Shown: positions 43,479 through 57,216, counted from the stretch's first letter. The stretch: 64,000 bases of DNA from Halichondria panicea (GCF_963675165.1 NC_087377.1:9937122-10001121), one strand, 5' to 3'. Translations and numbers: made by a program. Notes: a model not told the origin generated them from the sequence alone.

Positions 43479-43770
43479 CATTTGCTTTCAAATTATCCTT
43501 GTCATAACATAATTTTTCAGCTTCTTGTATCAAGCACATTTAACCTTTTTTTGTTGCTGTTGGGGATTGACTTCATTATTAGCTTCATTTATAGGTATCT
43601 TGTCAGTCCTGTATGCTTCCTTTTGCATCGAACATTCATAAAGAAAAAACTAAGCTGCTTAGTAGACTATTGTAGTGCCGTGTACATAAATGGCTTGCTT
43701 CTTTGTCTTTCAAAATAATCTATGTCCAGAAGGACTATCTCTTAGTGTACAACTCATGCAGTCCTACATG

Positions 43771-43869
43771 TAGCCTCGGTCCCAGGCCGATTTTTTTTTA
43801 ATAGAACAAAGTTGAAAAATAGGCGACCTAGCGTTCAATTGGAGACGGATCGGCCTGGGGTCGAGGCTA
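43771..43869. mobile_element. 99-bp repeat with TAGCCTCG ends
   Basis: Ends TAGCCTCGGTCCCAGGCCGA and GGCCTGGGGTCGAGGCTA are inverted. The core has GGCGACCTAGCGTTCAATTG, also found at 11120-11185, 61808-61845 and 63055-63110. Related ends occur near 10470, 26035 and 28700, so this is a dispersed family. Confidence 0.65.
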
Positions 43870-44483
43870 TCCAATATCAACATTGACAAGTTGCTCCTTT
43901 GTTGTTGTACGATTTGACCGGTAAAGGGATATAGTATCTAGTGTCAGAAGAAAATTCAGACATTGTGTCTGTTTGTCATGAATCATCATACGGAGAGCAT
44001 TATAACACAGCATAATTATACTGACCATGTTCAATTGATAATCAATGGGGGGGGACCCATAGCAGCTTAAGTTAAAATTTCTCTGAACTTCCTCTTTTCA
44101 ACCAATGAACATAATTATCTCAGATGTTTGCAAGTACATTTCAGTGTTCGTAGCTAAATATGATGTTAAATATGTTGACACCACTGCATGTACATCACAC
44201 ACACCCTCTGCAGGGTCAGAATCTAAACCCCCATATTTTTTGGCTACACATGCACCCCCTATTACATGCAAGTGCATCACAGTAGATCTAGTTTAATACA
44301 TATGTTATAGTTGTGACACATGCACGAGTGCCACATGGGATATATTATTGGCTCAGTAGTGACTTAGGCCCGAGGGCCGCAGGCCTCGAGGGAAGGGGGG
44401 AAGGATCACCCCTACCCCAATAATGATTATAATTATATATAACTGCTATAATTATAAGTAAAATTGCTATGGTGACTAGTGAT
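43870..44483. other. Intergenic, nothing recognised
   Basis: AT-rich, with a GC-rich patch at about 44365-44405 (GGCCCGAGGGCCGCAGGCC). No supported exon. Confidence 0.4.
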
Positions 44484-44630
44484 TATCTTTGTATGGACCT
44501 GTTCCTTTTTGAATCTTATACAAGCTGTTAATTCCTTTTTGATAAGATTCAAAAAGGAACAGGTCCATACAAAGAATCAACAGGCCGGGAACAACACTAC
44601 TATAGTATAGTGTTGTTCCCGGCCTGTTGA
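44484..44630. repeat. Two adjacent near-perfect palindromes
   Basis: The first (44484-44574) has arms CTTTGTATGGACCTGTTCC and complement. The second (44578-44629) is an essentially perfect palindrome on CAACAGGCCGGGAACAACAC. Half of the second, TGTTGTTCCCGGCCTGTTGA, also occurs singly at about 40540, at the homologous position after the other minus receptor tail. Confidence 0.85.
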
Positions 44631-44763
44631 CGATTTAACCATGCATACATAAAACAAACTATAACTGTGTTTGCATGATAATGCAAACATCATCCTAAGC
44701 TCACAACAGACAATGTGACTATCAAAACAAGCATTGAAATGCAAACAATCAAGTTTTTCTCAC

Positions 44764-47035
44764 TTGACCATAATTATATTCATAAGCTTGGTTGGATTGC
44801 ATGGGAGGGCGGATCACCTGAATGTAATTCCATACTTATATTCGTATATTTGTATTATATAAGTTATACTTGTTCATAATATAAGCCTGATTAGAATCCA
44901 GTTGAATATCTCGTGTTAAAGTCATACTGGCAATCTTAATCATGTATGGGGTTATGGGATTCTTCATTTGATTAGGGGTCTCACCTGTCCATAAGCGCTA
45001 TTCGACTCTAGTTGAATGTCTGTTCCAATAGTAGTAATTTCATCGTACAATGAGCTAGCCGGTGCTTTCTGGTTCTCACTAGTTTCCGTTGAGAGCTTTA
45101 GTCTCTTTCTCCTGACAATCAACACCACAATCAGATTCTCATGATGAGTTTTTATATCACGACGACCCCTTACGAAATCATGCCTCGAGGCTACGTGACC
45201 GTGTAATAAAATAATATAACACGGAGGGGACTGTATGACTCTTATTACACCCTGCATGCATGTGGTAACATTGACAACGTGATATAAACAACCTAGTCTG
45301 TTGCCTGTTCCCATTCGCATATAAAAAGTTAAAAGTGTAAAAAAATTACACGATTTTAACTTAAAAATAATATACTCGACAGTATAATTATATTTTCAAT
45401 TCATACTACAATAGCAACCGTGCAGTTGAAAGCACCTATATTTTACAACTCACCGTAAGGTAGCACACACACGATTGTCTCAGGCTCAGTGCTCCAGGCC
45501 AGACTCCAGCATTAGTGCAAGTGATGGTGTTGGGTACAGTCAGTAAGAGTCCATTGTAACACTGGTAAGTCAGCACTGTTCCCTCCAACACTGTCTCGTT
45601 CAACATCTCATAGCCAACTATAGTTTCGTTGGAAGGCTCCTTGAGTAAAGAGCAGTTTACTGTATTGGAACAAAAAGTACACTTAGTCTAGTACTGTTCA
45701 GATTACAGTACAGATTCTGAATCAAAAACATGCAAAGAAGAGAAAAATGGTTACCTGGCCTCTCCCTGCACACCAAGCTCCCAGGATTCTCCACCCACTC
45801 TCCCCTACAACCCACATCAGTGCATGTGCTGGTCCTCACATCAGGGGGGAACAGTCTTTCGTCACAGCAATAGGTGACCTGTGAACCTAATGAGAAGGGT
45901 GGTGTCCCACCACTGATGTCCACACTACCTCTGGGTGGTACAGCAGGAGAACCACAAGTTACTGGGGGATCTAAGTATATCCAATAGAAGCTGTCCACAT
46001 AATTATAGTCAGCATGTACCTGTAACTGGATCGATTGCTGCAGTCAAATGTCCCAAGGTCAGGAGACCACCCAATACTGCTGCACATGTTGAAGTCTTCA
46101 CTTCATTCTCTCCACTACAAGTATAAAGGTGAGTATGGATCCACTAATGGTGACAGGTATTGGTGATGATCACACCAGCAGCAGTAGACGGTGTGGGGCA
46201 CTCAACTGCAAGGAGGACAAGGTATACACGTTTGTTAAAACCATGCATAAATTTAAATGGCATATACTTAGATCCACAATTGGACGTTTTTTCTCATTCC
46301 AGCACAATTGTCAGCTCTGATGGTCACATTGTAAGGATTGTTATAGGAGACAATGACTTGTGCCGAGGTGGTATCCACGGTGACTGGTGAGCCGGAGAGG
46401 GGTGGTGATGAAATTGTAAGGACATAGCTGACAGGCACACCACTAGTAGAGGAGGAGTCCCATCCAGAGTGATATTAGAGGAGCTATGAGTGGAGAACAC
46501 TCTTGTGTTCAGTGGAGGGGAGGGTGGATCTGTGTAAATCAATTGTTCAACATTGTCATTTATTGAACAAAGAACTCACCAGCCACAGTGACATTGTGAG
46601 CTCTCTCCCACACACAACACCATCCTCTACAATGGAGGCCTCAGACAGTGAAGTGAGAGTGGCAGTGAGCATTCCTCTACTGGAGTTAGTGAGAACACCA
46701 CGGAATGCTGGAGTACCTTGTGTACTATCAGTGTTGCTGGTACTTAAAGCAATCCTGAACACTTGGCCTTGTGGTGGAGTGATGTCCCACAGTATAACGC
46801 TACCAGTAGAGTGCAGGTGAAGGTGGAAATGTCATTAGGACAGGCCACAGTGGGATTGGGTGTTAGTGTGGCTGCAAAATGTCTTTAATAATTAGTGACC
46901 CATAACTATAATAATTGCACTTAAACTAAATTAACCATCATTCTATAATTAATTATTAAAGCTAGCAAGATCTATAGTTCACCTACCTTCTACTTGCCAT
47001 AAAGATACTAACAATACTAGTGTGACAGTAAACAT
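44764..47035 (-). pseudogene. Ig/FN3/CCP receptor, minus strand, disrupted
   Basis: Minus-strand exons: 47035-46987 (signal peptide MFTVTLVLLVSLWQVE, GTAGGT donor), 46871-46580 (Ig; Cys in FTC and VVC), 46529-46300 (FN3; PPSPPLNTRVFS), 46205-46020, 45970-45755 and 45659-45454 (three CCP/sushi domains), 45135-44985 (truncated helix, IVRRKR, SLYDEI, IQLESNSAYGQ) and 44817-44764 (MQSNQAYEYNYGQ). Phase 1 borders match the plus-strand genes. Breaks: small indels in the Ig exon, one near 46460 in FN3, a local frame slip with TAG at 46146-46144 in the first CCP, a 5-bp insertion in the third, a missing helix start and a decayed donor after FN3. Only the middle CCP is clean. Head-to-head with the gene at 47305. 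Confidence 0.78.
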
Positions 47036-47304
47036 ATCTGATCTCTGCCCTGAGTGGTAATCATGCCAGTAACTGTGTATAGATCATCAAATTTGATTAA
47101 ACACTGAGATCCGCCCTGTTGCAAAAATTTAATGTGGGTGTAGATCTAGACTTTCACCGGAAACAAATAAAGTTTTAATTATGGAGTTTAAATGCCCAGC
47201 GACTCACAACTGTACAAGTTCTGCAAAAGTGGCATGATAAAGTTGGTTTTGTATCTAGTTTAGTTATATATATATATCCTCCAAGTTACTTTAGTGAACT
47301 GACT
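47036..47304. promoter_or_regulatory. Divergent intergenic region, candidate bidirectional promoter
   Basis: 269 bp separate the start codons of the minus receptor (47035) and the plus receptor (47305). The region has a TATATATATATAT run at about 47264-47277, and the leader AGTGAACTGACT before ATGGAG is shared with gene 1 at 28924, pointing to a conserved 5' leader. Promoter function is inferred from position only. Confidence 0.5.
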
Positions 47305-50300
47305 ATGGAGTTTGGATATTGTAAGCCTAAAGCAGCAGTCAGCAATACTCTAACCATTCTTGCTCTGGTTCTCTTTTGTGTCTTTGCTGCTGCAAAAGAT
47401 GAAGGTAAAAAGCACAACTATATCCACTTGCACTGCACTGAGCAATAAGCTAACTGTGAATGCAAAATAATATATTTTCACTGCCTATCATTCTGTTCAT
47501 TATCTTGCATGCAGCAAATGTGCTCAGTTTTCAAGCAGAGAGAGACCTAATACCTGTTGGTCGACCTATGAGCTATAGCTGCAAAGTGAAGGGACGTGCA
47601 GTGTGGGAGTTTGGTACTTATTACTTCAACACAGCCTCCAGCGACTTTGTGGGAAATAGAAGCAATATCATTGAAGGAGTGAACATAACTGACTTTACTG
47701 ATGCAAGTGGCAATCATCTTTCCAAATTATTTCTTTCTTCATCCATTGTCCAAAGTCTGAATGACACAGATATGGCCTGTGGTGCAACAATAAGTCGGAA
47801 TATAAAACCAACTGAAAACGAGAAGATTAGAGTTAAAGTTTTTAGTAAGTTCTCAAGTTTATTGCACAGCAAAAAACAACAACTTCATCTCCCCCTTCCA
47901 CAGGTTCCCCTACTTCCCCTGGAAATCTGAGAGTGGTGTCAGAGAGGCAGAAAGAGGTCACTCTGATGTGGGAACCTTCGTTCTTGGCATTCAACATCTC
48001 CCCTCAGTACAAAGTGTATGTGGATGGTGTCATCAAAGCTACGACGGAACAAAATTATTTTGTGTTCTCAAAACTGGAGCACTCGTGTGATTCTCATCAG
48101 ATACGAGTGGAAGCGTACAATGAAGTCGGCAGTAACACCTCCGAGCACATCGAAGTGGTCTTACCTGCAGGTGTGTGTGTATATGGGATGCCGTTTGTGT
48201 CAAGAACACCATGTGAAAACTGCATGTTCAATGTGCATAAAAATCCACGACTATACTGTATCGGTCTCCTGATTTACTAAATCCGGCTCACGCTATACTA
48301 AACTGGTCTCATGCCTTAGTAAATCGAAGGTTCCACAACGTGAGACCGCTTTAGGAAATCAGGAGACCGGTTTAGTAAAGTGTGAGCCCGCTTTAGTAAA
48401 GGTGATAAGGCCACTCCAAGCCATACATTCTGGTCATAGCACTTTAGTCAAGAGGATAGAGGATGCGGATGGGAGGGTTATTAGACTTAACCATTTTAGA
48501 AAAAATGTTGTGCGATCTTACATGCAAGCATCATGTGATGTAATAACAAACACTTAATAGTACCAAGGGCGTATGAAGAGAAGAGGGCATGCATGCAACT
48601 ACAATCTATCATTATATTACAAATGGGCAGGGGCTTATGTCTAAAAATAGTAAAGAATGCATTGCACGTGCACTTTATACTAGACTAGCCTTCTTTTACT
48701 CTTTCCCTAGTGGGCGATTGGCTAAATCATGGCTAAATATAGCATATCCTGCTGACTCATCAATAATATGACGCATACACAGTATACACATTGTAAGTTG
48801 CATGCCCTCTTCTCTTCATACGCCCTTGATAGTACGTACTGATTCAGTTCAGTCACAATAAAATTCATGAGAAATAAACAGGATGACCAGAAACTATTAA
48901 ATACACATAATTTATTTAGAAGTCATAAAAATGAGCTTTTGTTGGTTAATCTACTGACTGCAAGCTCAGTGGAAAGTATTCAGTTAGATTTAGATTCTAT
49001 TGTGTAAGCCAGCTTATAAGACAGCCTTAAACTTAGGGCTACTCCAAGCCACCCATGCACACTGTGACAGTCCATATAAATTATGTGATATGTGCATATA
49101 ATTATAAAGACAACACAAAATAATAGTGCGTACTGATATAAACTTGTGAGCCTGCCCATAGAATGTATAACGCTTTCATACACTGAATTAATCATTAAGT
49201 TATACACTCAGGAAACAGAATTGGCGATATTCCGTGCGTTCCGTGAAATAATGTGGCCATTTCTGACGGAAGGAATACTTTTAAGGACACCTATAATTTT
49301 ATTATCCTGTCAAAAAATTGTCTCGTTTTACTTGCATGGTGCTTTACTTATCCCTTTGTGTTAGTGATTAGTCTCATTGCATAATATCCTCTCCATGGTG
49401 ACGACCTTTGTGATACCTTCACTCCTCTATATGCACAGTTCCTGAGGTGGGTGTACTGAGTGACAGCATTTCTACCGATGTAACAAAGAGTGGTGCTCAA
49501 GTTCAATTCACAGTGTCCTTTAACGTGAGTTTGATTAATAATTTTGTCAGTGATGACTCAATACTAAACATTTTATGCATGCGTGAGTGGCATGGTCTAT
49601 GTTGTGCTTTGGAGGAATAATGTGGGAATAATATCCAATTTGAAAATTTTTTCTTCAACAAAGAGGCCAGAGAGGTATGCTAAAGGATGTAATTATTGCT
49701 TGATACAGCTAGTAAGACTTACATTTTTTAAATTAGGTTGAGGGTGTGCCCAGAAAGACTGTCAACAAGCAAGGCAGTCCTTCAAAGCGACCTGCTGAAG
49801 TGTCATACCGGCAAAACTTTTGGCTAATAATATAGCTTTAACGCTCATTGTGGTCAGATATCTATACTACTGTTGTAAATACAGTGCATGCCTGGGTAAT
49901 AATTATCAATATCAGCCAGGATGTGGTGAATATATATATCTGGATAATACCCAGGGTGCAGACTGAAGCACCACCCACCACCCTATTAGCTTGCATTGCT
50001 TTTTAACAAACTGAAGTGCATTAATGCGTGGCGAATCACAATGCAGAATGCAATTTATGTTATTGATCCTGAATTTGATCCTTGAAATTACTACACAATC
50101 ACCATAAGTATAATTATTATGTCATGCATGCCCTGTGTGTACTGCTAATACAACTCGAGCCCATGCATGCAGTTGTATTAGCTGCATGTACATCCCTCTT
50201 GCATGAGTAATAACCTATACTTATAGTGTAGCCCGTGTACAGCTATCAAAAACATGCAACTCCAAAAATGATGTCTTTTGCACCCATACAGCAAGCCGTG

Positions 50301-53300
50301 TCATGTCCCGCTCACCCGGTAACCAACTACACGGTGACGCTCACCTCAAGTATGTCTACCCCTATCACTCGGACAGTGGCCATACCCCCTGAAGACAGCG
50401 TCTCTATCACAGTGGGGGGTCTGAATGACAACACACTCTACACTTACCAGGTGCACGCAAACAATGTCATTGGAAGTGCCTCCACAGCAATGAAAACATT
50501 CTGTAAGTGCACATAATATATTTACTAGGTATTATATTATGCATTCACAATAAAAGCTTTGCGCAGAGTTGTATTTAAGGGAGAAAGAAGAAGAGTAGAG
50601 TGAGATCTGAATATATATGGATGTGGTCTCTCCAGAACTCTCTGCTTTCTCTTTCTAAGAGCAACAAGACGCTTGGTCCTATCTTAGGTGTTGTTGTTGG
50701 TTTTGTCCATGGGAGACTTTTTATATATAGCTACGGCCTAGCTAGCTATAGCATATAGTCACCGCTCAGTTCAGTCTAGCTTATATTTTATTACAATGCC
50801 AATAGTAGATCAGTTTGGAGGTCAGGGGGTATACTCTCATTGTCCCCACTTTAACACTGATAAATATTATTGTTTGCAGCAACGTAGAATAGAACACATA
50901 TACACAGAGCACAGTACAGAACCTTATATTATATACAAAGCTAAACTAGATGTTACCAACTAAATACAGTTCTAACTCTAGCTAGATTGTTATAGGTCAA
51001 TACAGATACATTACAGCTACTTCTAGATAGTTCCAGTGGATACTACACTACTGTTGCATGTAACACGTACAGTACATTCCTGGGTATACTGTACGAGTAG
51101 AAAAGTTTGAGGTGTTTTTAATTTCGGGTTTTTCGTGGGTGGCTGCAGAAGATTTTAAAACCCATGGAAGGCTTCGTATGTGCATGCGAGATAAGTGCCA
51201 CACCCTAACTCCACGATATTTAATACCCGCGAAATTTTCTAAATATTGAATTGCACGAAATTTTACACCCATACGGTATTGGTATAATACTCATGCAGGA
51301 TATGTTGCTTTTTACCTAAAGCACCACCCACCTCCGTATAGATTGCATTGCTTTTATAAGAAACTTTATTGTGGTTGTTTGCGGTACGCATTTCTGAGGA
51401 TGCATGTATTCGTAGCGAATTACATGCAGTCATGTAGAATCTTGCAACCTGATTGGTTCATTACATAATGACCCTTGAGATTATTAATAACATAATTATA
51501 ATGAATCTCGTTAACCGGGCAACCAGTTAGACGCATAGAGGCTCAAATGTCATTGATGCTACTTGGAAACCAGTATGACGCAGGACTATTACGCAATCAG
51601 TAATAAATAGGTTATTATATGCCTCGGTTGCGCCATGCGCAGCGGTATAGTGTGTGTGTAGAGTGCTACAGCTGCTCAGATATAGATGAAGTGAAAGTAA
51701 GAGTTTCTATATAGGCTTCTGGACTCAGTGCAATTTGTGGAATTGCAAGATAATGCTTTGCATGTTCTTGAGTTATGGCTAGTTTTGTCTGAGTGAGAAA
51801 AAGCTGCAAAGCCATGCACACTGTTTCTCATTTTAAATAGCTAATTATGGACTTTGAACTTTCGGCAGCCTTTTTAGCAACAACCAAAGTCGATCATTTC
51901 CCAATGCAGTATAATACCGTTTTTTATAGTAGCTTCATTGCTATAAAGATTTGGCGCCTCCACCAAAGAATCAGCACCCGCGATGCTTTTATTACTTATG
52001 CAAGAGGGATGTACAGCTAATATACAACTCGAGAGTTTTATTAGCAGTACAGCACAAGGGCATGAGTAAAAACCTTTATTGCTCATTGTGTCAAGACATC
52101 AAAGGCATTTGCACTAGTTGTAAATACAGTATCACCCAGGATGTAGTCAATATAACTGGATGATGATATTGATGAGCCTCGATATCTGAACACCTGGTAT
52201 CCCCACCTCATCAGAAATCACGTGGACCCTTAATGCGTAGATGTTTGCTATGAATATCATTATGTGGCAAATCTTTCATCCGGATAATGGAGAAATCAGA
52301 TGATCAGGGTTCGAATAATCAAGGCTCAACTGTACCCACCATGTAAACTAAATCACAACCCTTCACCTATAGTTAGCTTAAGAAACTAGAGTGCATTGAT
52401 GCCTGGCGGATCCTAATGCAGCTGTCCATAGACTGTAGTCCATAAGGTAATGATCCTTGAAATTATTACACAATCAACAATAAGTAGGTTATTACGTCAT
52501 ACCCTCGTGCTGCACTGCTAATATAACTCGAGCCCGAGCGACATAGCCCCTCAGGCTCGAGTTGTATTAGCTGTTTATCCCTCTTGCATGAATAATAACC
52601 TATACTAACATATATACGTATTCACTGCATGACCCACAAAAGAAACCCTTTTGCTATGAGAGACAGTTTTCTTTAGCTCTGTGAGATTTATAGAAAATAG
52701 TGCTGAACTGTAAATGTAAAGAAAGGTTTTCTGAATCTGTCAAAATTGCCGTGTACATTTTATTTATCACTACCCCCGGGCCGGGGCCCCTGCCACCAGA
52801 TACTACTGATGTGCGCCGTGCCACTGCCATAGAGATGAATAATGACACACTGTTTCTGCACTGTGAGTTTTTGCTGGGGTCAAACGCACTTGGCTGTCAG
52901 GTGAGAGCACAAAACAATAGCTCAAATGAAATGTGCATTGCATAACTTGTATAATAATAGCTACCCTCGGTTGTACTATCATCTCATTGTGCGTTGAAAA
53001 TGGATCTCAACTGCTTAGTTTATTCTTTAGCTCTAATTCTGGAGTCCTAAACGCTCGTTTGAGCACTTACTTTTTAGTGTATATAGAACACATGTAGTTA
53101 GTTGAAAGCTTAATACAGACACTATCGTTCTGAAGGAACTGTGCGCTCTATCTAGGGTAAGTTAATTAGCTTTTACATATAATAAAAAAGCTAGAAAGCT
53201 ATGTTTTGTAACAAATCTCACCTTAATTAGCTGAACAAATGGCTCCTTCTGAACGATAGTGTCTGCACTAACCTTGGAACTTGACACTAAAAAGTAAGTG

Positions 53301-56300
53301 CTCAAACAAGCGTTTACGACTCCGGAATTAGAGCTAAAGAATAAAGAAGTTGACATTCATTTTTATGGCACAATTGATAGTAAATTGTGTAGGCGGAGCT
53401 TCGTATTACTGCAATATTTGATCCAGAAGAGGGAGGACACGATTAATCTTAGTATTTGAATGTTTCATCTTTTCTTTCTTTATAACTCCACACAGATCCT
53501 TTAGCTTTGGCCACATGGGTAGGCAGGGGCGGATCTAGCAAGTAGCAGAGAGTGCTCAAGCACCCCCATGACCTTGGACAAAATTCTTTGTGTCTCACTC
53601 ATTGGCTGTGGAAGTCACTCTCAGACTTGGCTGATTAGCTGTAGACGTATCTATTACAGTAATTTAAAGCTATAATCGACTATATATAGCTGCACTGCAG
53701 TGCAGACTAGACTTGACAAGTAAATACGGAGTGCAAGAGAACGTACCTCTGCAATGCAAACCACACCTCATAAAAAATTATTATACTGTCACATTGATAC
53801 CGCACCCACCGGAAATGACGTCAAAAGGGCGTAACACTCAATTTTCCCGCGTTGCCGCGCGGGATGCTCCTTACCTATTTTGCTCAGCACCTACCTACCA
53901 CTTTTTCTAGATCCGCCACTGGTAGGCGTGTTCAATAACGGGTTATGAAGAAAAAAGATGAAACGTTCTGAGAATTTAATTAAAAGGTCATAATTAAGTG
54001 CATATAAGGTTAATCGTGTCCTCCCTCCTATGGAACCAGCTATGTACATAATTTAACAACAGTGACCAGTGTGGCTGCATGGGGTTTATGAGTCATGGCA
54101 GTATAGTTGATTGTTTTGCTAAATTATAATTGGCAAAACTCTTCCCTTTTTACAGAGCCTCTGTATATTCACATCAGGGCTGCATCCAGGATTTTGGATT
54201 GGGGGGGGGGGGGCGAATTGGGCAATTTAAAAATGTAGGAGGGACGAAGTCATCAGAATTATAGCAGTACAAATGAATCTACCAGATCCTAGGGGGGGGG
54301 GGGGGGCGAAACTGTGCCCAGGGGGGCGAATTACCCCCCTTGCCCCCTCAATGCAGCCATGCACATGGGCCAATTTCCAAACTATATATACAACACAGAG
54401 TCTCATGCATGACTATAATTATAGCTACAATAATTGTGTGCTATAATGAATTGTGCTGGGATAATTGGCTTCTATATAATTATACACCTGCATGTATATC
54501 TTGATGGTTCTCTACCTTTAATAGTCTTTATACCTTTAATAGTCACTCTATAGCTACTCCATGTGCATGCAGGTTCAATTGGAGACTCTCACTCGCCTTG
54601 GAAACCTAACTCATTCTCTCTACCGGAGCCAACCAGATGCGACCTCTGTGGACACTGTCATCAACATCACAAACCTTTCTTGTTACAACAAGATGGTTGT
54701 GTTTGATATAGAGTCCAACAACACCACCGGTACCCTAGGCATGCCGGGAGAGTTCCATGTCAGTGGCAACAAGCCATGTACTGCTCCATTAAACACAGAA
54801 GGTATATAACAGCCTCAAATTTAAAATTGGCCCATATAGCGTTGACTCCAATTAATAATGTATTGTATGGTGACATTAATCTGAGAAATGCTTGGAACAC
54901 TTAAAATCGTACACTGCATGCTCAATTGGATATCATAATTATAAGGATTTAAGATTATGCCTGAGGGACGTGAGGGTGCACATGCATGTATACTGCTATA
55001 CGACTCCTCTATAATTAATTATCCTTGCTCAGTTTTATCCCCCTCGACTCATATCGTAAGGCAGTTTCCCAATAATCATGCAGCAGACTGAAATTCCTTT
55101 GATATAGCCTCCGATGGAAATATAATTATAGCTATAATATTATAGTGTATAGCGGGTAATTTTCAGGGGGCAAAATAAAATATTCGTGCATGGTTTGAAT
55201 CTCTGAGCACAAATATATTTTAATCCCGCATGAAGCGACCTTGCCTGCAGTGCAAACATGCAGCAACCACAAACAAGATCTATACGAACTGACTAATTTG
55301 CTCAACCATGCATGCACGAACGTTTTCCCCCCCGGAAATTTCCTGCTATAAAAATACAGTATATACTGACTGACATACATATGCAGTGGATATAATTTTA
55401 AGAGGTCAAAAAACATTTGTGGTTGGGCAATCTTTATAATAAATTTTAATAGTCAGTTGTGTGGGGATATGTTTTCGTGGCTGCGTGCACTGCATGCAGG
55501 TAAAGGTGGTCAATGATTGCTTAATTCGCAACCACGAAAATCATGAAGTGCTTGCCCCCCGAAAATTACTCGCTATACAGTATTTGGTAACATACATGCA
55601 CATAATTATACATGTATATACAGTAGACTCTCGCTATTCCGGCTCTCTGAAGTACGGCCACCTCGATATACCGGCCATTTGGCTTGGCACGGAATGCTAG
55701 CTATATGTTTACTGCACAAAACTCACCCTGAAGTACGGCCACTCGCTATTCCGTTTACCGGCCAGTGCTGGCTGTCCCAAACAAGGTTTTCAATGTGACG
55801 TATATTACGGCCGGATATGACGTTTTGGGTTAGGATTTAGCAAATAAAATTGGATTACACTTAAATAGAGAACAGAATTCTACATTATCCTCGAGACAAG
55901 AACCGCAAAAGTAGTCATTAGATTCGAGGTAAGGTCATTTTTAAGCCGCGGCTATTTCCTGAGCTGCAGCCACCTCGCTATTCGTCCAAAGGGTGACCGG
56001 ATTAACGAGAGTCTACTGTATATACTAACTATAATGGTTGCATGCATGCGGGCCTTGTAACGCTTTAACTTCCCTACTATATTGAAGAAAATTGACCTTG
56101 GAACGAAATGGTGCATTAATTCTATATATAGGATTGTTTATTTTATATTGAATTTCTCAGTGGCCATGGATCTGAGCTTTAGAGCTTTAGCCTCGCCAAA
56201 GACTATTATGAGTATAATTATATGTATGTCTGATGCAGGGCTCTTGTATATACACATTCGTTTTTTGAGTACAGCTTTGTGATTTTTTACTTGAAAATGT

Positions 56301-57028
56301 ATGTTACAGTATATGTATACATACGTACGTTGTCCAATTAAAAAAGTGATTTTAATCATAATACGTGCCAGATTCTACTGTTGGAGCTATTTCTGGTGGT
56401 GCTGTTGGTGGGATACTGGTGCTGGTGTGTCTTATTGCTATTGTCTTGATTTCCCTACTCTTATTGAGGAGAAAGCTTTCTAGTGAGGAACAAAGAGCTG
56501 TAGCTGCTCCACTGTACGAGGAGATGGGTCCTTCAGGAAATTACATTCAACTCCAGCCCAATGATGCATATGGAAAGGTATATATGCATGCAAGAGTTCA
56601 TTAGGAAGAGTACGCAACTCCAATAGACTGTACACAAAAAGCATTCCTCCAATCATACGTCACAGATACTGGTTGTAGTAACCGCAAATAGCAGGAAAGG
56701 CAATGAATAAAATTAGTAACTATGTATTCATTGCCTTTCCTACTGGCAGTTGTAAATGAATAACATTAGTGTTCACAATCATCACTATGTTATTCATTGC
56801 AAATTTGATTTCACAGTTTATACAACAGCATGTGGCTGCGACGTAAGATTGGAGAAACGCCCCCTATAGTTTTAGTGGAGTTGCGTACTCTTCCTAATGA
56901 ACTCTTGATGCATGTTATACAGAATGATGTGATTTGTTAAAATTATATGATATACATGTGTCACAACACCGCATGCATGCATGCAGGCTATTAGATGCTC
57001 CATGCAGGGGCATTCAACTGCAACCTAA
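47305..57028 (+). CDS. Ig/FN3 type I transmembrane receptor (gene 2), intact
   Basis: Nine exons, 1572 coding bases (523 residues): 47305-47404 signal peptide, 47515-47844 Ig, 47904-48170 FN3, 49439-49524 plus 50292-50502 second FN3, 52800-52900 and 54573-54801 membrane-proximal domain, 56372-56577 helix and tail (PLYEEM, IQLQPNDAYGK), 56987-57028 final exon. Exons 1-7 equal gene 1 in length; the Ig domain is closely similar to that of gene 1. The final exon carries the same four-base insertion as copy A, so the protein ends HSTAT and lacks the last NQAY motif of gene 1. Exons 6-9 lie in duplicated block B. Introns contain MITEs. Likely surface recognition or adhesion receptor; a divergent promoter is shared with the broken minus-strand receptor. 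Confidence 0.88.
48262..48410. repeat. Inverted repeat cluster in intron 3 of gene 2
   Basis: GGTCTCCTGATTT...AAATCAGGAGACCGG and CGGCTCACG...GTGAGCCCGC pair across about 130 bp, with internal GTTTAGTAAA copies. Probably a decayed MITE. Confidence 0.55.
48564..48828. mobile_element. MITE with 35-bp inverted ends and 7-bp TSD
   Basis: The left end CAAGGGCGTATGAAGAGAAG and its inverted copy at the right are near perfect over about 35 bp. ATAGTAC flanks both ends (48557-48563 and 48829-48835). No ORF with support. Intron 3 of gene 2. Confidence 0.8.
53023..53342. repeat. Foldback element, copy B
   Basis: Counterpart of 1951-2270 with a few substitutions (for example TACGACTCC for TAGGACTCC). 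Intron 6 of gene 2. Confidence 0.75.
53524..53921. mobile_element. CAG...CTG transposon, copy B
   Basis: Counterpart of 2444-2840 with the same GTAGG target duplication, so it inserted before the large duplication. Confidence 0.85.
55148..55350. mobile_element. TATAGCGGGTAATTTT MITE, copy B
   Basis: Counterpart of 4065-4267 with minor substitutions. Intron 7 of gene 2. Confidence 0.7.
55621..56018. mobile_element. Pogo-like MITE, copy B
   Basis: Counterpart of 4528-4925, same TA flanks, same length. Confidence 0.8.
56592..56907. repeat. Foldback MITE, copy B
   Basis: Counterpart of 5499-5814. Last intron of gene 2. Confidence 0.75.
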
Positions 57029-57139
57029 CCAGGCTTATATATATATAGTGAGTTATTTTACTATTTAATTACAAGATGATAAATTGTTACATAGGCATAT
57101 GCAGCCCACTCAATCAAAGAGTTGGATTTTTAGAAAGTC

Positions 57140-57216
57140 ATAATTATGTTGTATACTTTTGAGTTATTATCCTATATACCTTGAAGGTAATAACTATTAT
57201 ATATGTTATAGTTATA
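57140..57216. other. 77-bp segment present only in copy B
   Basis: AT-rich, partly inverted (GAGTTATTATCC...GGTAATAACT). It lies between GAAAGTC and CAGTACTTATGG, which are adjacent in copy A near 6046. Confidence 0.8.
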
